Of a stretch of DNA of 64,000 nt, positions 32,001-43,876 are shown one piece after another. A model generated the notes under the pieces. It had not been told where the DNA came from and ran no database searches. It worked only from the letters and a program-made list of their open reading frames with translations. Origin of the DNA: Chondrus crispus (taxonomy: Eukaryota; Rhodophyta; Florideophyceae; Gigartinales; Gigartinaceae); assembly GCF_000350225.1 (NCBI RefSeq), contig NW_005178949.1:135949-199948 (forward strand), written 5' to 3'. Within the stretch, counting starts at the first letter, position 1. The number at the start of each line of letters is the position of its first letter. Both the position numbers and the translations under genes were made by a program.

Positions 32001-33890
32001 CGAATAACATTGTGCTTCGACTCAATAGCGTTCTTGCTATGTCGTCCAGGCGGTACGGAACGAAATGAGATACCAACTTCATCCATGTACATCTTGAATT
32101 CACCTGCAGCGAACGGTTTGTCGCCGAGAATCGACTCTGGGTACTAAAAATGGGACACCCAACAAGCTTCAAATGCTGCTACAGCATCAGCCCTGTTAGC
32201 AGATTCGACAACTTGACTAGTCGAAAAACGGGATATCAAATCCATAGAGCGCATCAGGCGAACATCATCCAAGTAGAAGTGGTCAACACAGACCACTTGA
32301 TTGAAATGTTTAGACATCGTGCTAATGGAAACCTTTCCGTTCGGTTGGAGCTGTAGAGCGACAGGCAGTGCAGCCTTCGACCTGTTGTCAGACGTAAGAA
32401 GCCACTGATTCATTCCAGATATCGTTTCGTTTCATGAGTAATTGAAAATCAGTGAAGTTAGCATGCCCGCAGACGTGTTTGTGGACCTTGTCTATTATAG
32501 ACTTGACCTGAGCCCACGATTTATGGTCAACAGCACAGCCGCTGAGGCCGCTTAGAGTTCATATATTGCTGGTAGATTTAAGGAATCTGTTCCATAAGAC
32601 ATAGCTTAGAACCCCGAGTTGGTGAGCGATATGCAGTCATGGTCACCATGGGGAATGAAAGTTAAAGCATTTCTTCCGATATGCCCGATGTTGGCCTTCC
32701 GTGTTGCATTTCGACCAGTTACCCACTGATATGAGCCTTTTAACACAAGGTGAATGATGTCTATAAGTCTTCCGCCGTCTGATAGAGCCCTTAGTATCAC
32801 AGAGCTTAGGATCATTCGGGTGTGACTAGCATCCTCTCCAGTTCCATACTGCCAGTGCGATTGACCAATAAGCGACACTGGTATCGGATTTATTTTCCAA
32901 GCCGACGTGATATAGAGCTGCCTCGCGAGCAGTTACAGCTCCTCCAAGCCGATGGCGGAGTACGGTGTGCCGTCATCTACGAGCGGTCCGAGCTCTTCGA
33001 AGCTAGTAGTAACTGCAGAAGATCCAGTTAATTTTACCATGCTAAAAGAGACCGACCTGTTTCTTGCCAATAGGTGCATACGCATCACTCCTGTTACCCT
33101 GTTCCACTGATTTTACATGTCCTGGCAACGAGACATCGACATTGTGACTGCGCTTTCAATGGTCAAACTTTCCACATAAATTGCACGGGTGCTTCATCAT
33201 CAATGCTTCATATTGAGCCTTGGTGAGACGAGTTCTGCCACCATTCTATTGGGCGCTGTGACCAATGTTTCGGTTCCTACCGGCCGAGCTGGCGGCCAGT
33301 GCGTTGTGGTCCATGTGTGTGCTTTGAGTACTATCGCATTGTTTAACGATAGATGCCACTGATTGATACGTAACCGCATTTAAGAACATGTCATTTGTGG
33401 ACTGGCTGTTCAAGGTCGGATCGGATGGTGCAGTTGCCGCCAAGACGGATACTCACTGGTTGCTATCGATAGTGGAGTTTGAATGTAACATCAGAGCAGT
33501 TAGGCATTTAGGTAGCTTAGTTGTATTGGATATGGCATTGAATTTTGCCACCTGCGCATAGAAACGCGACTCGAAATTCTTCATACTCTCAGTGTTGCTG
33601 CGACGGGTATTTAAAAGTTCATTGAACGATTGAATGGCCTCACTGACAACGGACAGAGCATCGCGTTTGTAGATTAAATTGACTATGAGCTGGACGCCCT
33701 CGGTCATCATGAGTCTCTCATCATCTACACCAGAACATAAGTCTGCAGCACGACCAAACAAATAAGATTGCAGGCAGATGGCCCAAAGCTGGATCGGAAT
33801 TTTGTTTGAATTGTTATCTAGGAAGGCATCGTTAAACGCATTCCAGAGTTTTACAGACTTGAAGTATCCATCTTGATCACCATTAACGTC
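29058..33890 (-). pseudogene. copia A Gag-Pol polyprotein with a Tudor-like domain, decayed
   Basis: Pieces in order on the minus strand. Gag (about 33890-33460, with SVKLWNAFNDAFLD and NFESRFYAQVAKFNAI). A broken zinc knuckle (KHPCNLCGKFDH near 33200). Integrase (VCVDHFYLDD, PESILGDKPFAAGEF, NAIESKHNVIRSIYLRL; D, D, E present; 32413-31850). A segment VGERVSIYWSENDQYYPG...HLNVHYDDGE (31370-31230) with the pattern of a Tudor-like beta-barrel. Reverse transcriptase (VPVSSKIVGSHTLYKVKKND, VYKADVSAAFLQ, AKIVDDLKATG). RNase H (SILIFSDAS, AAEILAA, DSKDLFTSLSTQ, IPGKVNLADPLTK; 29580-29060). Stops and shifts separate most pieces. The integrase style is that of copia lineages from algae and other aquatic eukaryotes. 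Confidence 0.85.
29643..30264 (-). mobile_element. Solo LTR, 622 bp, inserted in copia A
   Basis: On the + strand it begins TGTAGCATAAACACC and ends GTTATACTACA, between direct repeats GGTAG (29638-29642 and 30265-30269). It has the landmarks of the 570-620-bp family, here on the minus strand (TATATTAAATA near 30040). Removing it and one GGTAG joins SSYLQQKATGIKV to the RNase H region, apart from a nearby frameshift. Confidence 0.92.
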
Positions 33891-33954
33891 GGTCTATGGA
33901 GCGGTCTTCGAATCCCAAGAGAAGCGAGGGCGGGACGGTAGGTGGTTCGGGGGC

Positions 33955-33968
33955 GCTGGGCCCATAAC
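33955..33968 (-). promoter_or_regulatory. Primer-binding site of copia A matching the internal half of initiator tRNA-Met
   Basis: Two bases inside the 5' LTR the minus strand reads GTTATGGGCCCAGC, the complement of GCTGGGCCCATAAC, the anticodon stem-loop of the widely conserved initiator tRNA-Met. Drosophila copia is known to prime from a cleaved initiator tRNA at this site rather than from the tRNA 3' end; the same mode is inferred here. Confidence 0.75.
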
Positions 33969-33970
33969 TA

Positions 33971-34351
33971 TGAAAGTTATGCACGACGGGAGGGCACCCG
34001 ACGTGAAACGTACAAAGAGGCCGGTGCGAGCGATACGATACGGGTGGGAGCAGAGCAGAAAACATGAGCAGAGCAGTATTCGTTGAACAGTGTAGAACAG
34101 GTACTCGTGTGCCGTCTTTATTCAGTGAGGGCAGTTCATGTAGAGCGTTTATGTAGTCTTTTCGAGACCGGCGAATTCCATTTTCTTTTGTCTACGGGCG
34201 ACAGTTAAGGCGTCTTACAGAGGAGCAGGATATCGTAAGTTGTATCCGGCACGCTGTGTACTATTCTTGACAAGTTGAGTGAGTAGCAGTCGACATGCAA
34301 TGAGCCAAACATTATGTGTCCATTAAATATGACTAGCGGTAGTCATATTCA
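33971..34351 (-). repeat. 5' LTR of copia A
   Basis: 381 bp, TG...CA ends, partner of 28587-28967. Few differences between the two suggest a fairly young insertion relative to the decay of its coding region. Confidence 0.92.
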
Positions 34352-34676
34352 TACCACAAATACATTTTCTGTACCTCTGTATCGTATTTTTGTTCAATAA
34401 TATTGAACTAACAATACGGTACAGGTATGTGCGAACAGAAAAGCACCAGAAGTTTGATTTGTTAGTAATTGTAGGGTGTTGCTGTCAACGCTTTTTGTAT
34501 GCGCCTACCACGCTCGGAGGGTCTGCAATAACATTTATGTGGTTTGAGATGTTGCAACGCCTGCATACAAAATTTACAACTCTAGGGTTTCCCTATCAGT
34601 GCAATAAACTTATCGCGGTCCTATCTCTTAACTCAAATGGCAATGGAGAATCAATAACCCTTCCAGTGGACAAAAT

Positions 34677-36832
34677 TCATGGTAGCTTTCGAAAGGTCAG
34701 AAATGATTCCGAAACCCTCCAACGGAACAGTCTTAGAATGTGTCTGGTCAGGATGGTGTCTCGGTTTCTTTTTCTGACAGAGTCGGATTCACCGTCATCA
34801 GCAGACCTTAACAGACTTCTTTTCGGGAAACGGCTTGTGTTGCCTTCAGGTGCCGTGTCCGGGTCATTAGAGTAGTACTCCATTGCTTGTTTGCCAATAA
34901 TCCTTCCAGGCAAGGGCTTAGAGAGCCTAATTATCCTTTCAAATGTCTCTCTGGCTCTTGTACTGACTTGAACAAAATCTCTTTGTAAACCTCTCACCCA
35001 CAAACCACGTCGATTCCTGCAACGAGACAAAGCAACGTACACCAATCGGTTCGGTCTCCAGTGATTAATGGAGCTGAAGTTAATAGCCTCACTATCCAGA
35101 TTGAACCCCTTTGACCGATGGACGGTCTTAGCATAAGCTATAATGACCGGTAATTGCATCCTACAAGCGATCACTTTTCTGTCAAAGCTGTGATCATCAA
35201 AACTTAGTATCACATACAGTTACACGTGCGTTCAAATGGTTTCTTTGCTCTTGGCCAGTTTCATTCCGACGCTGTCGCCCGTCTGCGAGGACACGCAGCT
35301 CTAGGCGCGTGCGGCGAAAATTTCTATAGTTCAAGACTTTTGAAATTGTGCAGACAGTTCCGGGCAGCAAGTCACCGCATTTTCTCGAAAGCACTACAAG
35401 ACAATTTTTCTTTAACTCTAGATGTTGGAAAGCCACTTCATCCAGCCGCGTCCTTGTCTTTAGCGTGTTAAATCCGGTGTTAGTAGATGTGCCTTCTGCT
35501 TCAAAGACTTGTAGAACCTCATCTATTTCGTCCAGTCTAGACCTATTAATCGCCGCAGCAGCATTGTTAGTGTGCCCGCGGTGCAATGGTTTCAGTAGCG
35601 TTTGTTAAGTTCAGTGAGTAGATGTCCTCATCGTTCAGCGTCCCATAGCGGACACGCCTCAACACGTTGAAGTATTCTATATCACTCGATTGCCTATGGT
35701 TGTGATCTAGCACAGCAATCACCCTATTTCCGTACACAGTAAAAGTCAGGAACCAGACACTGGATCGAAAAAATGTCTTGTGAGTACTCCCATACTTGTC
35801 AATCTTCACAGTCTCCAGCTGAATAGGGTCCCCGACTGCCAGAAACTGACGACCCCCAAGCGGTAATGCAGCATCATATTCTGAGTTGGTAGTCCTTCGT
35901 AGAACATATTCAATGGACTCAATCTCGTTATCTTTTAATAGAGGCACCTCATCCATTCCAAGTATCTTACACCGACGCAGTCTGTCCATAGTACACTGCG
36001 ACTGGCTCACTTGTTCCAAAGCTCTTGCTTTGAACATTCCCATGCCGGTTTTGCGCGAAATAGAGAATGTACAGTACAGCCGCTTATACGATTGGCAGCG
36101 TGGTTCTTCATTGCACATACTAGGACATATCGAGTTGGACTTGTCGAGGTTCCAATCTTAAGGAGTTCATTTAGCAGAAATGTTTTCCAGAGGCGGCCCC
36201 ACCAAGCAAAGCACAGCGATACTTCTTCCGGTTTGGAAATATTTCACGACTTCCTGCTGTGTCTTGTCCAGGTGCTCAATCTTCGAAGCCAAGTGCGCAG
36301 TGCCACAAGTGCCATATTGCATTTCCATCACGAGTCAGAAAATGACGACAGTGTCGTATGTGACCTCAGTGGCCTCAAGCCGCTTTGAGATTGAGACCTT
36401 AGTCGCTTCCTAAGTTGCAGTCTGCGAAAATCCCGCCAAGAGCACCTTACAAAGCAAACTCCCATGTGCTCAAAACAGCATTGAAAAACATCCCCTCCAA
36501 CCAGGAGAAATATCCATAATTTTAGGGTACAGCATTTCGTGACGCAGAGGCCATAAATATTATGAAATTGACTGGGAATGCGTGCTTTTGTTGAGACACT
36601 TTTACCACCGGAACCAAGAGAATGCGTATCTTCAAACAGTCGTGCTCTCACTGTTTTCTGCTAATTTTATATTCTGTTGCGATTCTGTGGGCAATTCTGC
36701 AGCGTTTGAAGCAATTAAGGAACTCTTTTTACTGTTAAAGTCCAGCACCGTATGAAATAACACTCCCCAGAGCGATAGGCACGTAAGTGACTGGCGCGAC
36801 GCAACGGGATGAAAAAGGAATTTACTGAGCAT
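34677..36832 (-). pseudogene. PIF1-family DNA helicase, decayed
   Basis: Minus-strand pieces in several frames. An opening SNAAELPTESQQNIKLAENS is followed by a Walker A-like GSGGKS near 36610. Then come MDEVPLLKDNEIESIEYVL (Walker B) and FLAVGDPIQLETV (GDPxQL), a HNHRQ block, KLKKNCLVVLSRK in the helicase core, and AYAKTVHRSKGFNLDSEAINF with ALSRCRNRRGLWVRGL, the family's last motifs. At least three frame changes occur. PIF1-type helicases unwind DNA at G-quadruplexes and in mitochondria, and also form the C-terminal half of Helitron proteins. No Rep or zinc-finger half is recognisable nearby, so either a truncated Helitron or a host pseudogene is possible. Confidence 0.72.
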
Positions 36833-39800
36833 GCCATTTCAATTGGTAAACAAAACGCATCAGCGTCTGTATTTCAACTGAAACGCATTCGATTGAAAAC
36901 TGGCAATTTTGTAAAATGGTATTGGTACAAGCATATTACAAGAAGTCAGCATTCTTAAATCGAATTATTTTGTAGGTTTCTAGTGTGCAGCCGTCCCCAA
37001 CGCACGCAAACGTGGGCCACCTCTCTTGCCATAACCCCGTGCAACCCACTTCCGGCGTTTTTAACCGTCTTGCGTCCGGTGTAACACCGGACGCAAACAG
37101 TTTGCAACCTGTCACTCAGCGAGCGAACCAACTCATCCACTTCGATCGTATGAAGTGAGGATAGGCAGGCTTGACAGTCGAGGATTTCGACTCAAGACCC
37201 CCCTATTGACGGCGCAGCTCGAGCCCTCACCGTATGCTGCATGAGAGATCATGGCCCTGTGCACCCTACAATACTGCATGAACGCTTGTTAGGAACAAAG
37301 TCTCCACTTACTTATGTGTGACTGATCCTCTCTGGAATTCTTTTCGAAACAGTGTCGATCAGCAATAACAATTGTCCCAGTTCTTGGTGTCCTTTCAGCT
37401 TTTTTGGCCGCTACTTCCCAAGGTTTTTTAATCGACACTAGACACCGATTAAGAGTGACCCAGAACGTAGCTTCTAACTTTCAGCTCTCGTATCCTCTTC
37501 ACGCAAGAGTTTTCATACTATATCATTCGCAGCCATGCATTACGGAGGCGTTTTCCTATTCCTCTACTAGTTCATTTCATTTCATGCTTGACATCTGCTT
37601 TATGATGATCGGGAGGACTTAGATTAAGTTCTCGTGGGGTACAGTGCCTTCTAACCTTTGACCTTCCGGGCGACCTCGCCATCTCTCCGCGAGCCCTATC
37701 TGCTACCACCCCAGGGCTTACGAATATGACTCGCTCAGTTTTTCTTCATGGATCCAGGCCTGTGGAACTGTGTAATTGCGAGCGTATTTAAACGTCCCTG
37801 TAGACGCAAGTACTTTTCAAAAACGCCAGCATTCGTTTCTGTCCTGCCGTAAGCCCGTGTAGGGATTTAACTGCAGTTGAACCCTTACCCTTCAGCTTGT
37901 ACAGGCTCTGATTCCTTCGCTCTTTGTGTCAGAGCGAAAGTAAAACTGAAGACAGGAGATCGTCATAATTTAGATTAATCTCTAGCCATGTTAAAATACT
38001 CGCGTACGTTTTTATTTGATCACGTGGTCCTTCGGGGATACAATCGATGGACTACTGTTTCTATCATATTCTGCAGTTTTCAGAATTGCTACATGGAGTC
38101 TCGTGTCACGTAGATAGCGCTATACGATAAGCATGGACGTGTATTTTGGGGAAAGAACACATTCATATTGATCTCGAAAAAACGGATGCTACAGCTCACT
38201 TCAATTTTCCTTTTTGTACCTTTCTTACCTGTGCATCGAATCCTCGGGGTGTGGTTAATAAGTACAGTGCACAGATATCCGGACGTATCAATCTTCAGGT
38301 TTCCTCATAAGCATCCACAGACTCACATAACCGTGTGTTATGACCTGCAGAAGAACAACGTTTACGGTTTGCACTCTGTATCCACTGAATATTTCTGCAT
38401 CATTAGGCGCCCCGAACACTATTTGTGCGATGTACACATTTGCCAAAAAATACATTTTTAAAATCTAGAAATACGCTTCTGATTTCCCACAGACAGGTAT
38501 AATACCTGCATTTTATGCCCATACTGTATGCGCATAAAATGCCCGTAGGACTGACGACTACTGGCTTTATCTTACTTCAGTACGAAGATGAGCTCTCAGC
38601 ACTAAACCTCAATGCCGCCTGGCCGTCTGTTTCGAGAAACTTTCGATTTGCGTTTGTTACACAATTGCCACGTCCGTGGTGGAGTCATAACCAGTCTTGT
38701 CACTTGTGTGTACAAATAAACAAACAAACATGATTGTAAACCGAAATGGGGCTTGATGTCCACACAATTTGTGAATTTGGGGTTTCAGGGGGCGCGCATT
38801 TACTTGTGCAGACTTTGTTTTGTCGAGGCGTTGTACAGGGCCTACCTTCCGCTCTGATTATGACTTGAGTTCTTTCAAACGCAATCGTCCCTAGGTGATG
38901 TGCTTAGTAGTCCAAGGGATCTGTCGCTCTTATGATCGATAGACATGTCTAAGATACTTGCCGCGGGATGCAGCTCAGCCAGACCCAAGGCAGCGGACAG
39001 GAGAACTCACAGATCTGGCTGCGTGGTGCCGGTAACACGGGATATTCTTCCACGCATGGAGGAAGTATCTGGAGCATCAGGGAGTTTCTTTTGCGTCTTC
39101 AGCCGAGCCACTTCGTCTTTGTGTTCATATGAACACTCTTGGGTTCAATATCTCGCGTTTTCGACGAAACTCTGTGTCCTTTCCAGCACAGTTGCTTCCA
39201 TTGCGGATTGGTACGTTATTGAACTTTTGTTGCCTGGCTGAACCAGACATGCACTGGGATCAAGAAGGACACAAGTTTAGCGAGGGGTGCTTGACACAAA
39301 AACTGACCTTTTCCTCTTACTCCTCCACACAACGCATAATCGGGTTCACATGTTCTACGGAAACTGTGCGCATAATAAGTACGCGAGCGCCATGTTTCGG
39401 GGACATGAACCCACAGGAATTACATGTACGGTAGCCTCTTTTGATCCACAGTGCGGTGATCGGTTTAACCACAGGACGCGGTTTGACCACTCCCACGCTT
39501 TTCCGTCCACGGCCTCTTTCACGGCCCCTTTCTCGCCCAAGAATTATAATATTACAACAGAAACAAGTCCGCAAAGCAGCAGAAGCACTATTCATCTTCA
39601 CAGGCTTCGGAGCTGGTTCAGGAGCATCATCTCCGATATCTGCGGTATCGAACACTACCTCTTCATGAGCTGATGGAAATATTTATCACAGCTCATGTGT
39701 CCTTTTACAGAATCTGCACTTGCTTTTGTTGCATCCATGTGATCATCCACATAATCGGGCATTTCGATGCTTGAACTTGCACCAAGTGGCATCTTTGAAA

Positions 39801-40310
39801 TCCTGCGCTGTTCGAAGAGACATTATGTAGCCCACTTATTTGGGGTTTGCTGTAATACTACGAAATCTAACTACATAGTTACTGTCTGGATATCAGCTTC
39901 ACCTGGCCCCTTATGATTCGTTCTATCTGCAGTGGCCCAAATGAGACTGTCATAGTCCTCACTATTCTTGTGGGGCAAGATTAGTTCCAGTTGTAGTGCA
40001 ATGCGCCTGTCAGGCAGAGACCGCGGTCCGATGGTTCAGAAAAAACAACAACAGCAACAAAAAGAACAACTGCCGACGGCACAGCGCTACGAAGTTTCCG
40101 ACTCTCCCTTCTCCGTTTAAACGAGCTTGCGACTCGTAGTAGCTCAGATCCCTGATAGGGGGGCACAGAGAAACAGCCCGGCCCGGGATCGGTGTCGTAA
40201 AGACTTGCGAAGAGAATTGCTCGACGAGTGTGGGGAGGGGCGTGTATGTAGGGTACCCCGGTTCCACTGGGTTGTAAGACCAATGCTCGTTGAGCTTCTT
40301 CGACACCTTG
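36833..40310. other. Long stretch without a recognisable gene
   Basis: Only short frames. Hairpins: 37070-37081 with 37085-37096 (12 bp, 3-nt loop) and 38508-38518 with 38532-38542 (11 bp, enclosing a further CATAC/GTATG pairing). Between about 39400 and 39800 the minus strand encodes several cysteine-rich bits (CRFCKRTH, CFCC, CNSCG), which hint at a ruined zinc-finger or Gag-like protein but not enough to name it. Confidence 0.45.
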
Positions 40311-40690
40311 TAACACGACAAGGCCTTCGACGAGGGCGTCGCAACGCAACCAGACGGGATGAAATGAAAGTAGCAGCGCTACACCAATGTGCCGCTCGAT
40401 GGCTCGAAACACCTACACCGGTTCGGTCAGAACCGAGGCCGATGGCACCAACACTGGCTTATAACACGACGAAGCCCTTCGAGGGAGACTTCGTTGCAAC
40501 AGTCTCCGTCGGAAAATAGGTCACAGTAGCAACGCTACGTCGACGTGTCGCCCGATGGCCAAGACACCTACATCGGTTCGGTCGCAACCAATACCGATGG
40601 TACCAACACAAGAAAAGGAAAAATAGGTAGAAACAGAGAAAGAAAAGGATAGGGAAATAAAGGAAAAGGAAAGGGAACCCCGGAGCGCAA
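40311..40690 (+). repeat. 151-bp tandem duplication followed by a purine tract
   Basis: TAACACGAC...ACACTGGCT at 40311 is repeated with about 20-25 per cent divergence from 40462 to about 40612. From about 40608 to 40680 the + strand is almost pure A/G. The pair resembles the 3' end of a lost retroelement, but no adjacent LTR could be defined; a stretch at 40855-40895 has the TCTAATCTAA-type sequence found at one end of the solo LTR family. Confidence 0.6.
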
Positions 40691-41715
40691 AGGATAAATT
40701 AATCTGTAGTAAAAGGTAATTTCTTGCAAAAGACGGACTTCGACCAAGGCGATATCAGACTCTGGAAACTCGGGTTACCTTTACTGACTCGGTGGTCAGT
40801 GGGCTAAGGTCTAGATCGCCCGCCGGATCCACAACAGTAGCTCGCGGCGCTAGATCTTAAATCTAATCTAATGTTAGCCAAATTAATGCTAACTAATTAA
40901 CAAAATAAAATAAAATAATTAAAACTTAAAACTGTGCAATTGTTCACACGTGTGTCCCCCAACCCGGACCATCTGTCATATCTAATTATTTTCCTTTCAC
41001 TTCACCCCCATGTAGAGCCCTGTATTGCACTACACCATTGTGCCCTTCGCATCAGAATTCCGCTTTTTTATCGGAAACCCCATCCAGGAACTGCATGTAC
41101 TTGTCGTGGTCGTCTATTATCTTTGCATTGAGCGTATCAATATCTTCGCGAAGAGTGAATGCCACGTTTGGGTTTCGCCTATACGATGCGGCCCGGCTCG
41201 GGCTTGGAATTGTCGGGAGACGTCAAGGGGGCTGCAAATATGTCGGTCGCCGGTTGGTCTTCATGACCTCTTTCTTCAATTCGATTAAGATATCATCGTT
41301 TGCCTTTTCTATGTACCGCTCTAGGGGAGTGGACGTTGCTATACTGTACCAGAGTAAGACAATTTCGAGCAGACGGGAGATGAGAGTCGAGGAACGTAGC
41401 GTTTGCAGCAAGGGAGTTTATGGAAGCCGTTTTTGGTCCTCCCTTATCTTTGTTCGACTCATCATAAATCTGTTTCGCTTTAAACATCACTTGGATCTGT
41501 GCTTCTAATTTCGCTTCATCCCGAAGACCCCGCGGGAATTTTCTTTTGAAGTTGTACGTCTGGATCCGATTTCTCGTCGATTCTGGTTTTCAGGACCACT
41601 GGGTTCGACTCTTCACCCGCGCTTCTCAAAATTGCTGCTGTCGTATAGTTATGGCAGTTAAAGATGCAAATGTTGCCTGCAAGGTCACACGAATATATAG
41701 CTCGCCGAAGTGTTC
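40691..41715. other. No recognisable gene
   Basis: AT-rich around 40860-40930, with a GTTAGC...GCTAAC hairpin at 40874-40895. Minus-strand frames from 41510 to 41220 contain a charged helical segment (IEKANDDILIELKKEVMK) of unknown family, with frame changes. No further features. Confidence 0.4.
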
Positions 41716-42334
41716 TGTAGTATAACCCCCTGGGACGAGATTTAGATTAGATCAGCTACTGTAGAGCCCGAGCTCTACAGTACGACGCGCACGCGCGGGC
41801 GTTCTGTCAGCACCGAATGCTGACAGCCCTGCAGTACGCGCGACCCGCACTCACTACTGTAGCTGGCTACAGTAGCACTACAGTCCAGTACGTACTGTAC
41901 TGTAGTATGATAGGACTTACTGGTACATTAAATACGCGAGCGGACCGACGGCGGGCGGAGGAGGACAAGCACAAGCTTTTCCAGAACCCACGCCTCTGGT
42001 CAAGCTCGCCCCGCTTATTCTAGAAAGAGTTCCCACTAGCCCGTATCTAGATAGGAGCCGAGCAGGCAGAGGACGCGCGAGCTCGCGAGCGAGCCTAGAT
42101 CCGCCTCCGCCCGTCAGCGCTGGTACGTCACCCAGCGCTGGTACGTCACCCAGCGCTGCGCCGGGGCGTCGAGGCGTAGATCGGCCTGCGCGTGCGCGCG
42201 TCCCCGACCGTACCCACTCTACCACTGCTACCCGGGCTCGCCCGGTTCCGTTAGCTGGGGTTTTTTCTCTTCTCCGATCAGGGTCTAGCAGGACTGTGCA
42301 TACACCCTCTCGACGTTTGGGTGGTTATGCTTCT
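41716..42334 (+). mobile_element. Solo LTR, 619 bp (same family)
   Basis: Begins TGTAGTATAACCCCC and ends GTTATGCTTCT between direct repeats TGTTC (41711-41715, 42335-42339). The terminal CA is lost. It carries AGATTTAGATTAG, a TACTGTAGAGC...GCTCTACAGTA hairpin, a TACATTAAATA box, an internal duplication of CAGCGCTGGTACGTCACC, and the CCGCCTCCGCCCGTC segment shared with the other copies. Confidence 0.88.
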
Positions 42335-43876
42335 TGTTCCACAAATTCCAAAAGCTCAATTTCTCGTTGTACCGATGACAAAAGCACTGCAACACAGGCA
42401 TCATATCAGTCCCAGGACAAAATCAAATGGTAATTTGTGCCCGGCGTCGAACATTACCTCGGCCTTTGAGAATCTCCCCGACACCGCTAATTCAGTACTT
42501 CGCCCGGGTGTGACTTTGTGTGTGACAGATGTGCGCAGCGAAAACCGTAGGGAAGTAATGAAATGGCCTGAGAAAACATTGTAATTCCTGGTTGGAAAGT
42601 TGGGTTCTTCGAGAACGGAACCAACTTGCCGACTAAATATGTCCATTTGTCAGCATATGGCTGCCCTTGTCATACGCGCGGAAGGGATGTTTCACGCACA
42701 GAAACTGAACAGGAGGACCGCAAGTAACGCTCCGTTCGCAAAATGTTTGGAGGGAGATCTGGCGTGGGATCCGCTAGAGGCAAATACGCCGGCTGTGTGT
42801 GTTGAATGGGAAATTTCGATGGGTGAAGCTACGAACCCAAACCATTTCGACATAAGTGTATAGAGGGACGATCATGAAGCCCCCGAAATTTCCGGCGCAA
42901 TACAGGCGAGCGAAAAGTATGATGCGGTGAGTACAACAACAAATACCATGGAGCAGTCCCCAGCACCCTCCGTGAATAATTCGCCCTACACACCAATAGA
43001 AGTTGAAAACAACTTTATGATGCCTGAAGGGTAAATATCACACGCATTTGAAGGATCTGGAGGGTTCATTGGGAGTGTGTCAGTTGGAGAGGATGGCAGA
43101 TTTGTACTTGACGGTCTGCAACACACGGGACAGGAATCATTTGATGTTCCGTGTCTCCTTAATGCCCAGGAGGGGGAGCCTGCGGTCAAATTTAGGGATA
43201 GGCACTTCTCGGATGAATCAGAAGAAGAAATTGCTCTGGACGACTTCGATGGCTTGGGGTAGACGTCGTCCGCATTTCAAATGTGAGCTTTCGAGAGTCC
43301 AGGTGTGGTAGGCTGGATAATCAAGCACAGCATGACAGAGAGTGCCATGAACAATTTTATGGTAGAAATTAAAGCGTAACTGTGAACTTACGTGAGGACT
43401 CGGGAATCCATGATTGTATCCAGGACTATTCAATATGCCCTGGTCATATGTGCTTTTACCATGAAAGCTTCATGACTTGTTCTACATGCCACACTGAACG
43501 TACACCGACAGAAGATCTGGAAGCCATGCTAATGTCTTGGTTGAAACTGGAGCCGAAACTCGAAGATTGATTTGAGAACCAAGCAAAGCGTGAGCATCTA
43601 TTCGAGTATATGTCATCCACATAGTTCGAATACAGGGATCTCGTTCGGCATTTTTTGATGCAGCAGAGCATCGACAAATTTGTGAGCTTTATGGAGAGGA
43701 ACGGGCCGTCGAGGACGACATATTCATGACTGTATCGGCCGATGGGTTCCAAACTTTCCGAAACAAACGGTACGACGTTTGGCCGATCACCGCCATTGCC
43801 TGTAACCTGCCTCCACACATACGATTCCATTAGATAACGTGCTTCTGTTTGCGTGTATACCGGAAGCATCTGAGCT

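Larger units (their letters stand above)
28587..34351 (-). mobile_element. Ty1/copia LTR retrotransposon (copia A), nearly complete
   Basis: Two 381-bp LTRs (28587-28967 and 33971-34351) begin TGAAAGTTATGC and end GTCATATTCA on the + strand and differ at only a handful of positions. Between them on the minus strand lie a primer-binding site, gag, zinc knuckle, integrase, a Tudor-like domain, reverse transcriptase, RNase H and a polypurine tract, in copia order. A 622-bp solo LTR of another family is inserted between reverse transcriptase and RNase H. The flanks (ACATA and TACCA) do not form a clear duplication, so the element may have been rearranged at one side. Confidence 0.92.

Noticed and set aside
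33895..33960. tRNA gene suggested by TTCGAATCCC
   Set aside because: The stretch lies between the LTR and Gag of copia A, lacks the other arms, and is better explained as leader sequence beside the primer-binding site.
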